Source of the DNA: Magicicada septendecula
Lineage: Eukaryota > Arthropoda > Insecta > Hemiptera > Cicadidae
Direction of reading: 5' to 3'
DNA length: 64,000 nt
Assembly (NCBI GenBank): GCA_034769895.1
Contig: CM068373.1
Location: 436,027,080 to 436,091,079 of the forward strand
Under the pieces are notes generated by a model. The model did no database searches. It worked only from the letters and a program-made list of their open reading frames with translations, and was not told the DNA's origin. Positions 34,049 to 46,165 of this stretch are shown here, piece after piece. Positions within the stretch are counted from its first letter, which is position 1, and the number at the start of each line of letters is the position of its first letter. The translations under genes and the position numbers were made by a program.

Positions 34049-37000
34049 CTAAGGATTGGCACTACTATTAAACGTTTTAAATAAAAACGTGAGTCTCGAG
34101 GCTTTTTCCGTTCCCAGTTTGTTTCTAAGCTTGGAATGTACTAAACCAAAAGAAGAAAAAATTCTTTCCACACTCGCAGATGATGCTTGAGCAGTCAGCA
34201 GTTGTTCAATGATAGAAAATACGTCGGTATTAACAGCGTCAATCGCTTCTTTTTGGGTTTTCCACCATTCATGTGCAGAAACTTCCGTCACCACAGATTC
34301 GTGAAAAAATGATTCCATGAATGGAGAAGCTTTGGCTTGAAATTTGATTATCAATGGGAGAAGATAAGCTGATGCATACTTCGAACATGCAAAATCCAGC
34401 CCAATTTTCTTCTCATTTTCAGTTAGTTGTAAGTGGGGTTCAGTATTAATAATCTGTTTTGGATCAATTATGTATGCAAGAAAATGAGCTGGAGTTAATG
34501 CCATGTTGTACCTGTTGATAAATTTTTGTTTGATGGTTTCATCTTGTGTAGCATCCCAGAATTCTTTTTTAAGTTGTTTCCACAAATACACAGCATGAGC
34601 AATAGGACATTCATTGCATTTTACTTTATCAAGTGTTACACTAATAGGCTTTTATATAGCAATCATATCTTCCACATTTCTTTTTAACATAATATTAGTG
34701 ACTTTGCTTTGCACGTTATCATCAATTTTATCTCGATGGTCTTCACAGATTTTAAAAAGCACAGACCAGCCTTTGATATAAGCCTGCAAAAAATCCACTA
34801 AACTATTCCAACGAGTGTTAGCTGGCATAATAAAGTTTGGAGTATCTGATTGTCTATAGAGAGCATTTGCAAAATGGTTGTTTCAAAAATACTTAACAAT
34901 AACAAGAACATGTTCTTTGATATTTGGAAACTGACAGTCTTTTGCAAGGAGATTCAAAATGTGTGCAGAACAACCATATGTTATTACATTTAAGTCATCA
35001 TGATTTTCTAATAATTGTCGCATTTTTGCAACATTATTAGCATTATCAGTCACAACTGAATGCACATAACACTTTAGTTCTTCTTCACATTTCTTGATGC
35101 TGTTACATGCAATCTCTGCCAAGTATTCAGATGTGTGTCAATTTCATGAGGTATCAACTGTGTCTACCAAATATGTATCACCTGTTGCAGTTGTTACAGT
35201 AACACACACAATTGGTTCATTGTGGACATTTGACCAACCATCAATCCCTGCACAAACAATTTTATTTTGTAACATTTCTGGGCACTTGCGTTTTTCTTCC
35301 ATATAAATTGTATCCAACAAAGTATCTCCAATTTCTCTTCTACTCGGAGGATTATAACCGGGACGTAGTTGCTTCATTAATTGAATAAACTGTGGATGTT
35401 CAACACTGCAAAATGCCATATTGGTAGCATAAACCAATCGAGCTACTTGGAGATCTAATAAATCTTTTTCTTGTGATGTAGTTTTCACAACAAATGTATG
35501 TAATGAAGATGAAGCAGCCTTTTTTGCCTTACTTGGGGTACATACTGAAAATTGACTGGTATCTGTTAATTCCCTTTGTGTCTGTGTGTCTGGAAAAAAT
35601 AAAAAAATTGCTAATTGTACGCGGTGCCATATCGAACTATTTTTACTGAATTACGCAGACAACACTAGAACAAAGATAAGGCACAACCGAATGTACTACA
35701 GCAATCACGATGTTTGGAACTAAACGGTATGTAAGTTACTGTTGAATGATCTGGCTGCAAACTGACAGTACACTGAATACAATTTATCAAACAATTAGGT
35801 TTTTTAAACATAGGGTTGGGGGTACAATGGACCATTTTCAACTTTCGAAAATTTTAAATCGCGATTTTTTCAAAAGTATGAATATTATCAAAACAGGAAA
35901 ATTTTTACCAGATCTATTTAAAAAAACTCACACATATTATTTGTATTATTGTAATACAGTTTAGGAATTACGACAGCTGCAGTGGTACGAATTAGACTGT
36001 TAAAAATATTTAATATATTTATAACTTTTAAGAATGTTTTGATTCCTTAAAATAACAGTAAAATTTCAAAAATTATTTAATATAAATATTTTGTTAATTA
36101 AATCATTGTTTTTGCCGCGCATCTTTTATAGTGCCTAGTCTATACTTATGCAATTTTTTTTGTTGAATATATGCATTATTTGATATAGTGTATGTATATA
36201 TTTATGTATATATAATATGTTTAAAAAATCTTTTACATTATTATATTAATATATGAGTGATTCCATGGAAAATTTTCCCCTTCTTGTTTAAAACAAAAAA
36301 AAATTTTCAACCCATTTTATTTTGGAAAAATTTCCATAGTTTTGTAATTATGATCCTTTATTTGATGTTGTATCATTAAAATAAGTGTATAAAAACTTCA
36401 CAATTTATTTTAGATAAATATAGGTATAGTTTTTTAGATTTTTTATTTTTAGATAAATATAGATGCATCACATCCTGCTAGTTTAGTGTAAAAAATTTTT
36501 CAGTGTATGATTTCCGAGCCAATCGCGCAGGAACTGTACAGCTCCGTCAAAAGTCAAAACTGTACATTAGCTCATGAAGTGACACAACAATGTTGGCCTT
36601 GAGAGTTTGTGCAGCGAAAACTTAATTTTGTATATAGTATTTTGCTGTATTTCGGCCGAAATATGACAATTATCGTTATAAAACTGCGTATCAGTATCAT
36701 AGTAGAGGGATTTATTGTTATACAGGATATCATGGTAACGGTAGGCATTATACATTAGCCTTATACCTTATAGATGATAGGCCGGGGATTTTCAAAAGCA
36801 TCGTTGTAGAGGGAGTTATTGTTGTAACAGATATCGTTCTAGAGAGGTTCCACTAAAAAAAATAAAATTAACATACTTACCATCATCATCACTATCGGTT
36901 CCGACGGTTCCACTTTTCTATATGCTTTTTCAATCCGCTTACTTGGCCTTCTAATTCATGTCCACATTTTTTACACTTAGCTCTGTGTCCTTTTCTGCCT

Positions 37001-37059
37001 CCCTCATTTTTGAGTTCATCGTAATACAGCCACACTAAATCTATTTTTCTTCCACTCAT
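34049..37059 (-). pseudogene. hAT transposase, two exons, decayed
   Basis: Exon 1 (37059-36881) encodes MSGRKIDLVWLYYDEL and a BED zinc finger (CKKCG at codons 29-33, His at 46; the second His is lost to an indel). A good donor (G/GTAAGTATGT at 36880) and acceptor (TTTTTTCCAG ending at 35590) define an intron of about 1.3 kb. Exon 2 carries the catalytic Asp in CAGIDGWSN, the second in VVTDNANN, the CSAHILNLLAKD block and, near the C-terminus, SASVERIFSSFGLV, the hAT dimerisation signature with catalytic Glu. Stops or shifts occur at about 35144-35122, 34883 and 34650. The protein would excise and insert the element; this copy is dead. Confidence 0.87.
36690..36860 (-). mobile_element. Tigger-like relic in the hAT intron
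   Basis: Minus strand reads AGTGGAACCTCTCTAGAACG followed by GATATCTG and a second similar unit (ACTCCCTCTACAACGATG). This resembles Tigger/pogo-type terminal sequences. Only one end is visible. Confidence 0.4.
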
Positions 37060-37569
37060 TGTAGCGCATCAGTTCACTTCTGAACAGCAAATGAAAATTA
37101 CACGTCTCTTTCTCATACAAGTGTATTCGGGGAATCACGTACGCCAAGATTTAGGGAATCCCATACGCCACGAATTCGGGGAATCACGTTAGGGTATGTA
37201 CACACTAGGCGCACGCGTGTGACCGCTCGCGAGCGAACTCATACGTTCACTCAGTGTGTACGTCAAAACGAAGGCGAACGAACGCATTCGTTTGCCTGTG
37301 CTCATGTTCGCTCGGGAGGCGGTACATCAAAGAAAACTTCGGACCGCACGTGCTCGGCTTGGTCATAATGTGTACGTCAGCAAGAATGCTGGACCTTTTC
37401 GGTTAATTGGCAGCATGAGACTCTACGTAGCAATCGCCAGTAACCACGCATTTCCCCCTCCAACGCATTTTGCAAACATTCCATGGTGACAGCACTGGCC
37501 CTGTCACTCTGTATGCAGCAGTCGTTGTAGTAGTACAAGTGTAATTTCCTTCAGAAGTGTAGTAAAATC

Positions 37570-38436
37570 ATGAATTTCCTTCAGTTAACGGCACAGGTTC
37601 ACGACAAAGATTCAGCGATAGACTTTCTAAGAAATAAAAAAATTTTACATAACCCAAGGATGTGTATGAACGGCCATGAAATGAAACTGTATACGACAGG
37701 TAAAGACCGTTGGGTATGTTCCAAAAAAGACTGCCGGGAATCCAAACAAGTGTGACAGGATACATTCCTAAATAATTCTCGGTTGGATTTCCGCACGTTC
37801 GTGTACTTTATTTACTGTTGGAATAAGGAGTACACAACCGTGCAATATTGTGAAGACGAGTTGGATATGAATCACTCCACATGCATGGATTGGAACTCGT
37901 ACATGCGAGAAGTGTGTGAGCACCATTTATTAACAAGTCCACATGTTATTGGTGGACCTAATTTACATGTTGAAGTGGACGAGACTTGCTTCACTAAAAG
38001 AAAATATAATAGGGGAAGAGTTTTACCAAATCAATGGGTTTTTGGTGGAATTTGTCGTGAAACAAGAGACTGCTTACTTGTTACCATTCCAGACAGATCC
38101 GCAGCAACTTTAGTGCCTTTAATAAACAAGTATGTTGCCCCAGGCACAACCGTTTTGTCCGATGAGTGGAGGGGATATCAAAATTTACAACAAAATTATC
38201 AACATTTAACAGTTAACCATTTGACACAGTTTGTGAATCCAGTAACCCAAGCCCACACCCAAAATGTAGAAAGCATGTGGGCTAAGGCCAAAATGAGAAA
38301 CAAAAGGCAATGGGGTACTTCGCGACTGATGTTGGATTCATATCTGGCTGAATTTATGTGGTGACAAAGGTATCGAAATGATAATAAATTCGAAAAAATT
38401 ATTGAACACATTGCACAATTCATGCCTCCTCAATAA
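37570..38436 (+). pseudogene. Merlin transposase with two premature TGA codons
   Basis: 288 codons from ATG 37570 to TAA 38434-38436, in one frame, with in-frame TGA at 37753-37755 and 38362-38364 (each one transition from CGA). The N-terminal zinc ribbon (CMNGHEMKLY...CSKKDC, residues about 34-58) leads to an ISXO2/IS1595-type nuclease. The catalytic residues are Asp in LHVEVDETCF, Asp in TVLSDEWRGY and Glu in HTQNVESMWAKAK. Otherwise uninterrupted, so only two point changes disable it. Known Merlin elements are related to bacterial IS1016/IS1595. Confidence 0.9.
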
Positions 38437-38643
38437 TTTGTTGTATACTGTATATAATATCGTTGTATTTGTACTTATAAATTATGTTTGTAACTGTAAT
38501 TAATTTGTAGTTGTTAGTGATGTAGGAAATTAATTGTAAAATGTAAGTAAATTTGTAATTAAAATTTAAATATAAAAAAAAATTAAAAAAATAAAAGTAT
38601 ATAAAAAATATAAAATATATATATAATATACGTAATATATATT

Positions 38644-40760
38644 ACGTTATTTTGTGACACTTACTTTTACACATACGCTCTTACTCGTATGCGCGCACTT
38701 ACCCATGTCTCGGAGGTGATACTCTTCTTCAGCAGTATTTACCTTGATGCTCCCCGGCTGGGTCGCAGGCTTTGGTCGTTGGTTGAGTGTGGATAAGCGC
38801 GTGAATAACATTATAAGTTTTAATTTACAAGTAAAGAGTACAGAGGATTGAGCAGTGGTTGTGAAATTAGTACGACTGTTTCAAGAAAAGCATATTCATT
38901 TGATTTATTAAAAAATAGCAAATTGTCATGTTATTTAAATTGTTCAATGTGGGTTTCTTGTTATATGAACCCTTATATTCAATCCGAATATAATATACTC
39001 ATAATATGTGTAACTCTGATTTCTTATACTTCTAAGACATAATATATACACACATAAATTATATATGACCTGAAATAGTACACAGACATATACATATAAC
39101 ACATATAAATATAATAGGAAACATAATTCATACGTATAACATTTAAATATTGATTTAGTCTTTACAAGTGTGGGTTCCAATGTATACCACGTAAATGTAA
39201 CTTTTAATTAATTCAAATATTAATAGAGAATCTTCTTTACGTTAATTGATTCTATTTTTACAGTCTCAATTAATAAACCATTACGTAAATCTCATATTTA
39301 AAAAATTACTCATTTAATTAATTACAACATACAATAAACTATGGTTCTTTCTTGACCATTCAATTATGAGATTACTCTTATGATATTCTCTATTCTCATT
39401 TATATATTTAAACAATTATTTATTCATTCTTTAAGTAAAAAAAAATATATATTAATGTTCTGTAAACTTGGTTATGGAAACTAGCTTTTGGTGATAGACT
39501 TCAGGGTCATTTATAATGTTAAATAAATGTTCGAGTTCACCTGCATTTTTCCTGCACCCATTTAAATTGTTGTTACCGTCCTCCAGACTCTCGAGTTCGT
39601 TGATCCTCTTCGGTATCAGCTCCTCTTGTCTCTACGTCGTTGAATTCCTCACTCCGTCTCCTGGATCCTGAGTTCTTACGTGGACCTCTAGTCTTGATGA
39701 TAAACGGCTGGATGTAGCTGTATAGGCTGTCCCTGCGTCCTCTCGTAGATGTCTAGTTCCTCGTCCTCTTCTTTCTTGTCCCTCGTTGCTGTCTAGAAGT
39801 TCTACGTAGTTATGACTCTTGTAGCTTCATTAATACAGTCTTTTATTTAAATCACTCGCTCTTTAATAACTGCACTGACGTAATGCCGGTTCCATCACAC
39901 TCCAGTTTATTTAAATACTGTTCAAAACATTACTACACTTTGTAAAGTTTACGTTGTCGAGATGCGTGGAGTCCTCTTACTAAATGAATTTGATCTGAGC
40001 TGAAAGTGTCGCGCGCTGGGGTTTTATACTGCTGCTCGTTGCAATTCCTGTTGGAAACTGTTTCTGACAACTTTGGACTGGCCAGTGCGTCGGTTTCATC
40101 ATCACTTTCAACCTACGCGTCTTTTTATGTAGCGCACACTTTTTTATAAATATTATTACACCAATAGTTAGGTATAATATTAAACCTTGTCTCTGCAAAT
40201 TTTGGTTGTTACCCTGTGCAAATTACGGCAGTTATGGCAAAATTTCACACGGTGTCTGAACCGTTCCCACGATTTATGACCACTTAACGCCAAATTGAAG
40301 CGCCAGGCGTCAGCTATGTATTCACATATGTCGCTGATTCGTGTGACTTATGGTTCATGTACAATCCTTAAAAAACTGTGTGAAATCTTCCACCCTCTTT
40401 TGCATAATTGAACCTGTCTGTTATTTACACATGTACACATACACACACACTCAGACTGATACACAAGCAGCGGCAGGCTGCTCTGACGTCACCTCTGCCG
40501 GTCTTAGCGTGTTAATAGCTCCCCTTTGTTACATTTTAAAAACCAACAAAGTCATATGCTTCCATATGCATGCTTACGTACAATATTTGATTTACTTAAA
40601 TTTAAATATTGCTTATATTTATTACATTCTTTCTTATCTATAACGTATATTTATTATACTATTATGTACATCTTACATATTTTATACTTATATACGAAAA
40701 CACGTTATCATACCTCAGTCAGGGGTTGATACATATACTTATGCTAAACGTATCGTTGCA
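38644..40760 (-). repeat. 3' LTR of the long-LTR Ty3 element
   Basis: 2117 bp, matching 46166-48300. Differences include an 11-bp segment present only in the 5' LTR (ATTAATTAAAA near 46741) and the CGAGATGCG duplication at about 47493. Minus-strand start TGCAACG, end AAAATAACGT. Confidence 0.93.
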
Positions 40761-40777
40761 TAAATTCCCCTGCTGGG
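40761..40777 (-). promoter_or_regulatory. Polypurine tract candidate
   Basis: Minus strand CAGCAGGGGAATTTA directly before the 3' LTR start, where plus-strand DNA synthesis would be primed. Confidence 0.55.
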
Positions 40778-40908
40778 TAAAATAAAATTTGAATTCACAA
40801 TTTTACAACTCACAATTATTGGTTATAAGGGTTCTTATAATTTTTCATTTTCCCTGGGTGGATTACGTCCCTCCCATGGACTTATAAATTGACTATTTAT
40901 TAATTCCT

Positions 40909-41963
40909 TTATCCATAGAATTTACGGAATGCTGATGCATGGTACTTTCCAATGATCTTGTTTCTTGTTGGATCGTAGACGATAAATGTGTATCGTCCTT
41001 TCCTCCTTTGTAATAAGTAGGGTCCCTCATACAGTCTGAATAGTTTCTTTGCTGTATTGTCGATTCGTTTTCCCACTGGATTACTTTTTAGTAGCACACT
41101 CTCTCCTTCATGGAATGTGATGAGTTTGTGCGTTCTGTTGAACCTCTCGATCCTCTTTTCTCCAAGTTTTTCCATCCTCTTCTTCGCATTGTCGTACTTG
41201 TGACTTAATGGAATTTGTAGATTTTGGTTTGGAGGTTTGTCAATGTTTCTCGACCAGAATCTATTGGGTTTCTTATTTGTTTCCAGTTCCACCGGCGTAT
41301 ATCCCGTAGCTTCACTGTATATATCATTTATAGCTTGTTCAAAAAATGATAAGTACTCTGCCCATCAATTATGTTGTTCATTACAGTAGATGCGTAAATG
41401 TTTTCCTAACTCTTTATTTACCCTCTCAGCAAGGTTTCCTTGTGGATGTCGTATTGACGTTAACACTGGTTGCATGCCGTGCTGAGTTAGCGTTTCCGTC
41501 CATGCTTTATTTTGGAATTGTTTACCTTGGTCACTCAATATCTTTTTGATTTGACCATACTTCGGTACATATTTGCGTAGTATGACATTCAGTACACTTT
41601 TTGTGGTAGGTCTTCGAATAGCGTAGAGTCGAACTGCCTTGGTGAACACATCTATACATACAAGTATGTGCTTCGTACCCCCGTGAATAGCTCTCGGAAA
41701 TGGGCCCAGGAAGTCTACTGCTAGTAATTCTCCCTTTTCCTGTGTCTTTATATTTTGCATATCTACGTATGTGTGAAGATTCGTGCTGTTTGACATTCAT
41801 AGCATCCTTTTAAGATTGCTTTAATTCTTCTAAACATATTATTCAAAATGAAGTCTTCCTTCAAAGCTAAATGACATTTTAAAGCAGACGCATGTGCTAA
41901 ACTTTGACGACATGGGGGATAGTTAGTGTTTTTAACATCTCTGGTGATAGGACTATTTTCCAA
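40909..41963 (-). pseudogene. Integrase of the long-LTR Ty3 element
   Basis: The zinc-binding end is visible as HLALKEDF...CYECQTA (about 41860-41780). The catalytic core has Asp in LLAVDFLGPFP, Asp in ILSDQGKQF and Glu in GNLAERVNKEL. The GPY/F module is LYEGPYLLQRR at about 41020-40990. Lesions are a shift at about 41790 and an in-frame TAA-type break at about 41365. The rest of the frame is open to 40909. Its role was cDNA insertion. Confidence 0.88.
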
Positions 41964-43531
41964 TCATAATTTACGAGTTTATACAATATACTATTTTTTA
42001 TCGTATACCTACTAGATAGTGTTGATAATTTCAAGTGACTGATCTGCAGATCTTTATTTTGTTCACTTGCTAGATTACTTAGCAAATATTTAACTCTATC
42101 ATCTGTTTGATAAGTAATATTTAATATTTTCACATCGTTCCACTTAGCTTCATGAGTTTCTTGTGTCTCTTGTGGTGGATAACGACTTAGTGTGTCGGCA
42201 ATTATATTATCCGAGCCTTTACAATATTTTATTGTGAATGAATACTCTTGTATGGCCAGTATCCATCTCATTAGTCGTGCATTTGTTGCTTTACAACTTA
42301 ATAAAAATGAAAGCGCTTGATGATCCGTGTGTATTTCAAAGTGTGTTCCATACACATAATAATGAAACTGCTTCAAGGCGTAGACTATCGCTAAGATTTC
42401 CTTTTCTGACGTACAGTAGTGTTTTTCTGCTTCTTTGAAGACTCGACTGGCGTATGCGATGACTCGTAGCTCTCCGTGTTTATCTTCTTGATACAGGACA
42501 CTTCCAACTGCATAGTCACTGGCATCTGTGTAGTTTATATATCGTCCTTCCCGTTGTGGATGATGCAGCATAATGTTATGTAGAAATAGTTTTTTCACTT
42601 CACGGAACGCTTCTTCATGATGTACCTCCCATTTCCATTTACTTTCTTTTCTAGTGAGTTCTAGAAGTGGTTGGATTCTCTCCGCATATAACGATGAAAA
42701 ATGTCAGTAGTAACCCGTGAGTCCTAGGAATGCTCTTAACCCTTTTATGTTCTTGGGTCTTGGGAACTCCGTTATACTTTGTAGCTTGCAAGGGTCTGTT
42801 TGTATTCCCTTGTCAGATATTATATGACCTAAGAATTTTATTGAAGTTTTAATAAAGTCATATTTCTCTAACTTCAAAGATAGATTAGCGTCTCTGAACT
42901 TTTGAAATATAGTGTTCAGATGCTGAAGGTATTCTTCCAACGTTGTTGAGATTACAAGGATGTCGTCCACAAAGAACATGGTGTATGGTTCCACCTCTGG
43001 TCCTAGTGCATTTTCCAAACACTTTACAATTGCTGCGAGGCTTGTACTCAATCCAAAGGGTACTACTCGATGTTGGTAGCTTTTGTTTTTGTACATGAAT
43101 GCGGTGTATTTGCGATCTTGTTTACGAATGGGAATTTGCCAAAATGACGAAGTCAAGTCTAACTTGGTTAGATATTTTGCTCCTTGACACTTGTTAAATA
43201 GTTCTTCTATATTCGGTGCACAATCAAAATCCTTTTCGACGACACTATTTAGATTCCTCATGTCTAAACACAGCCTTATTTCGTCCGTCTTCTTTTTGAC
43301 AACGAGAGGATTGATGAAGCTACTGTTGGACCGCTCTATTACGCCGTTATCCAACATTCTTCTGATTTCCTCTTCAACTGGTTCCGCATATTTAATGGGA
43401 ACCGGATATGTCCTCCGTACGAACTTAGTAGGATCGGTGACCTGAATCTTGTGTTCATAGGCATTCGTAATTGTAGGAACGTCGCTAAATATATCTTGAT
43501 ATTCCTGTATCAATTCTTCTGTTAATTCCAT
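41897..43531 (-). pseudogene. pol: RT and RNase H of the long-LTR Ty3 element
   Basis: One frame with a single TGA (42704-42706, within TGYY[R]HF; CGA likely). RT blocks are CLDMRNLNSV, TKLDLTSSFWQIPI, PFGLSTSLAA, FFVDDILVIS (catalytic pair; the usual first residue Y/L is F), FLGHIISDKGIQTDP and RAFLGLTGYY. RNase H follows: NYTDASDYAVGSVLYQ, EKEILAIVYAL, HTDHQALSFLL and the Asp in IIADTLSRYP. The frame stops at 41897. Confidence 0.92.
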
Positions 43532-43534
43532 TCC

Positions 43535-44107
43535 TTAGTGTTGATTGTCCTCTTGCATATTGATATTACTTCCAGCGTGGTTTACACCTGGTCTGGAGAT
43601 GACGATTGGTTCCTGTTCTTCTTCCACGTTGTTCTGACTTTCTTCAAATTTAATTTTGTAGAGTCCTCCCTCAACTTTGCATGTCATTGAATTATTTTCT
43701 AAATTAATAACAGATCCTAATTTATTTAACACGTCGATACCTATGATACAGTCATATGTAAGCTTGTCTACTATTATCATAGGAATATCACATACAAGTT
43801 CATTACATTTTAAATTAACATATATTTGTTGTGTGGCAATCTGTTTAATTTTAGTTGCCATTGTTATGTAATAATTGTTAATCGGTAACACTGGTGCATG
43901 TTTGAAATGGTTTTTATTCCGGTTGATGCAGGTCTGGCTGATTACGGATACCTCACTTCCAGTGTCAATGAGAATCTTCATATTTACATTGTTTATTGTC
44001 CCCCCTAATATAGGACAATAGGTGTACGATACCGTTATTTCCTGTTGTGGATTGTTTGTATCGTTTAGGGTGGTGCGCAACTCATGCGTGTGCAGGTCAT
44101 TTAACAA
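43535..44107 (-). pseudogene. Aspartic protease of the long-LTR Ty3 element
   Basis: Active site ILIDTGSEVSVIS with all family residues, flap region, and the closing hydrophobic-Gly block CIIGIDVLNKLG. The next ORF is in the same frame after one TAA at 43535-43537, so protease, RT and RNase H were one Pol polyprotein. The open frame extends upstream of the ATG at 44107 to a TGA at about 44113. Confidence 0.87.
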
Positions 44108-44188
44108 GCCTGTTCATTCCGGTATTTTGTTGGAATACTTGTCACTTTTAAAACCTGTTTGAGCTGGCGGCCGGCGTCTCCCTCGCCG

Positions 44189-45790
44189 TCATTCATTTTT
44201 CTTCTCCCTTGTTGTGTTCTTCTCACTCCCTCTCTCTTTGGATGTAGACGGGCGTGTCAGCTGTTGAACACTTTTATTTTCATAATTCTTCTTCTTATTA
44301 TTATTTGCATTTATATTCTGTACATTCGCATTGTACGGTTTTAATTGCTTTTTAGCCGTACCTGGATGCGAGTACGCTCCTTTATGTGGAGTTGTATTAC
44401 CTTTTTCAAAGGGTTGTTTATACTCTTTCCAATTCTCTTCTCTCTTCGCAAACTGCGTCGATTTTTGTTGTATTGGATTATGCATAGAATACTGCTGCTG
44501 CTGCGGCTGGTTCTCTCTTCTCTCGTATTGTTTATTAACAAACTGCGATGACTGTGTTACAAGAATAAGAAGTTCCTCTATGGTTTTAACTCCTTGGGTA
44601 TAAACAGCAAGTCTAATGTGTCTGTCAAAATGGTAGCTTAATTTCAATACTAATTCGTGCTCCGTGAAACTGGGTATAAGATGCTTACACCGTTCGACGA
44701 GTTGTATTATGTAGTCTTCCATGGAATGTTTGCTGTTGACGTAATACCGTCCATACTCCAGCTGGTCTCGTACCTCTCTCTGGGTATGTATATTCCAGTA
44801 TCGATTTTTGAAGGATGCCTTGAACTGTTCATAAGTTTCTGTTTGGTCCCGAACAATCGTATACCATTTGGATGCTGTTTCCTGGAAATGTCGACTTACA
44901 AATTCTATACGTTCTCGGTCGTTTAGGTTGCTTCCTATAGTTGCCATTTCTCATTCACATTTATGTAAAAATTCTATGGGGTTCTCCCATTTATTACCTT
45001 TAAAACTGATCTTCTCTCGATCGTCTACCTTTGCAGCACACATCATCATAGCACTGGGTCGTCTCTTGACTTCTGCTCATAGTTTTTCTACCTCCCCTTG
45101 TAGTCCATCTTTCATGTTATTAATTTCCATGGAGTGGTGCGTAGTTTTCCTCATGATCTCCTCCACAGCTATTTCTACAGTTTCGGTCCTCACAGTGAGT
45201 TCCTTTGTTTTATTAGTGTTGTCCAGGATGCGCTCATTTACATCTTTGTGTCTGAGGTCTTGCTCCTGCTTAGTAATTTTAAACTTTTCATTCCACTGTT
45301 CAGCCAGTTGTCGAATGTGTTCTTTCGTTTCACGTGTAGTATATTCACGCTGTTCTTTAAATTTACTGTCGATCTTTACAGCTTGTTCATTAAGTGATTG
45401 TTGAATTCCCTGTTCGACTGCTTCAACGCATGCAGTAAGCTCTGTTTTTAAAGTATTACTGAAGAGTTCTATTTTCTCTTCTAACCTAGTATTATTACTA
45501 TCTAACTGAGTTTTTACTTCTTCAATAGTGATTTCTAGTCTATTACGACTATCTTCTACTTGAGTTTCTAATCTCGTGTTACTATCTTCTAATCTTCCTA
45601 ATTTATTTTTTAACTCTTCATTGCTACTCTCTAATTGCGTTTTAAGTTCTGCACTGCTGCTCTCTAATTTACTTTCTAATTTTTCATTGCTACTTTCTTA
45701 CTGCGTTTTTAGTTCTGCACTATTCGTCTTCAACTCATCTTGAAGTCGTTTAAACATTGTTTCGAAGTCCATTGTCGGTTGCTTCGCCAT
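44189..45790 (-). pseudogene. gag: Gag with N-terminal coiled coil and no zinc knuckle
   Basis: 534 codons from ATG 45790 (MAKQPTMDFETMFKRLQDEL) to 44189. Residues about 10-190 are heptad-patterned Leu/Glu/Lys with repeated SSxELKTQLESSNEEL-type units, a long coiled coil. A retrotransposon Gag capsid domain follows (FVSRHFQETASKWYT; YIIQLVERCKHLIPS; LSYHFDRHIRLAV), then a Gln/Asn/Lys-rich basic tail without a CCHC knuckle. Three in-frame stops lie at about 45698, 45078 and 44951, the last two TGA. Retrotransposon Gags with a basic tail in place of a knuckle are known. Confidence 0.82.
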
Positions 45791-46142
45791 TTTTATATAA
45801 CCTATGGTGTCCTAACTAATTCGTTATATGAATTATATTTTTATTATTGGTCAACGTGACTCTATATTTCTTTATTTAAATTAATTTTATTTATCGGTAT
45901 TAATTTCACAACTCTTTTTCTTCTCTGTACTTTATTATAACAATTTGTAATATTATTTATTACACAAATTGACTATTAATTCTTTCTTACAATATTTTGC
46001 TAATTATTTATTAGACTTTATTTATTACCAGGCCGCCATTTACTTGTAATGATATTTAACATTTATTTTGCAACACGTTGGAAACAACATTAATTATAGA
46101 ACGATTCCAACGATATACTTTTAATATATCGTGCCACACGCA

Positions 46143-46158
46143 CCTTGGGAGCCAATTA
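46143..46158 (-). promoter_or_regulatory. Primer-binding site, tRNA-Lys type
   Basis: Minus strand TGGCTCCCAAGGTGCG shortly after the 5' LTR; it differs at three positions from the tRNA-Lys-complementary TGGCGCCCAACGTGGG. Such a primer choice is seen in Osvaldo-type insect elements. Confidence 0.6.
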
Positions 46159-46165
46159 CTATACA

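Noticed and set aside
37256..37489. 77-codon plus ORF and its relative on the minus strand at 48394-48822
   Set aside because: The shared peptide is encoded by the Merlin inverted repeats and continues into unrelated flanks, so it is not a gene.
38848..39042. Duplicate ORFs at 38848-39042 and 46370-46564
   Set aside because: Chance frames inside the two LTRs; no domain.
44868..45404. 178-codon plus-strand ORF
   Set aside because: Antisense of gag; Ser/Leu/Phe-rich translation.
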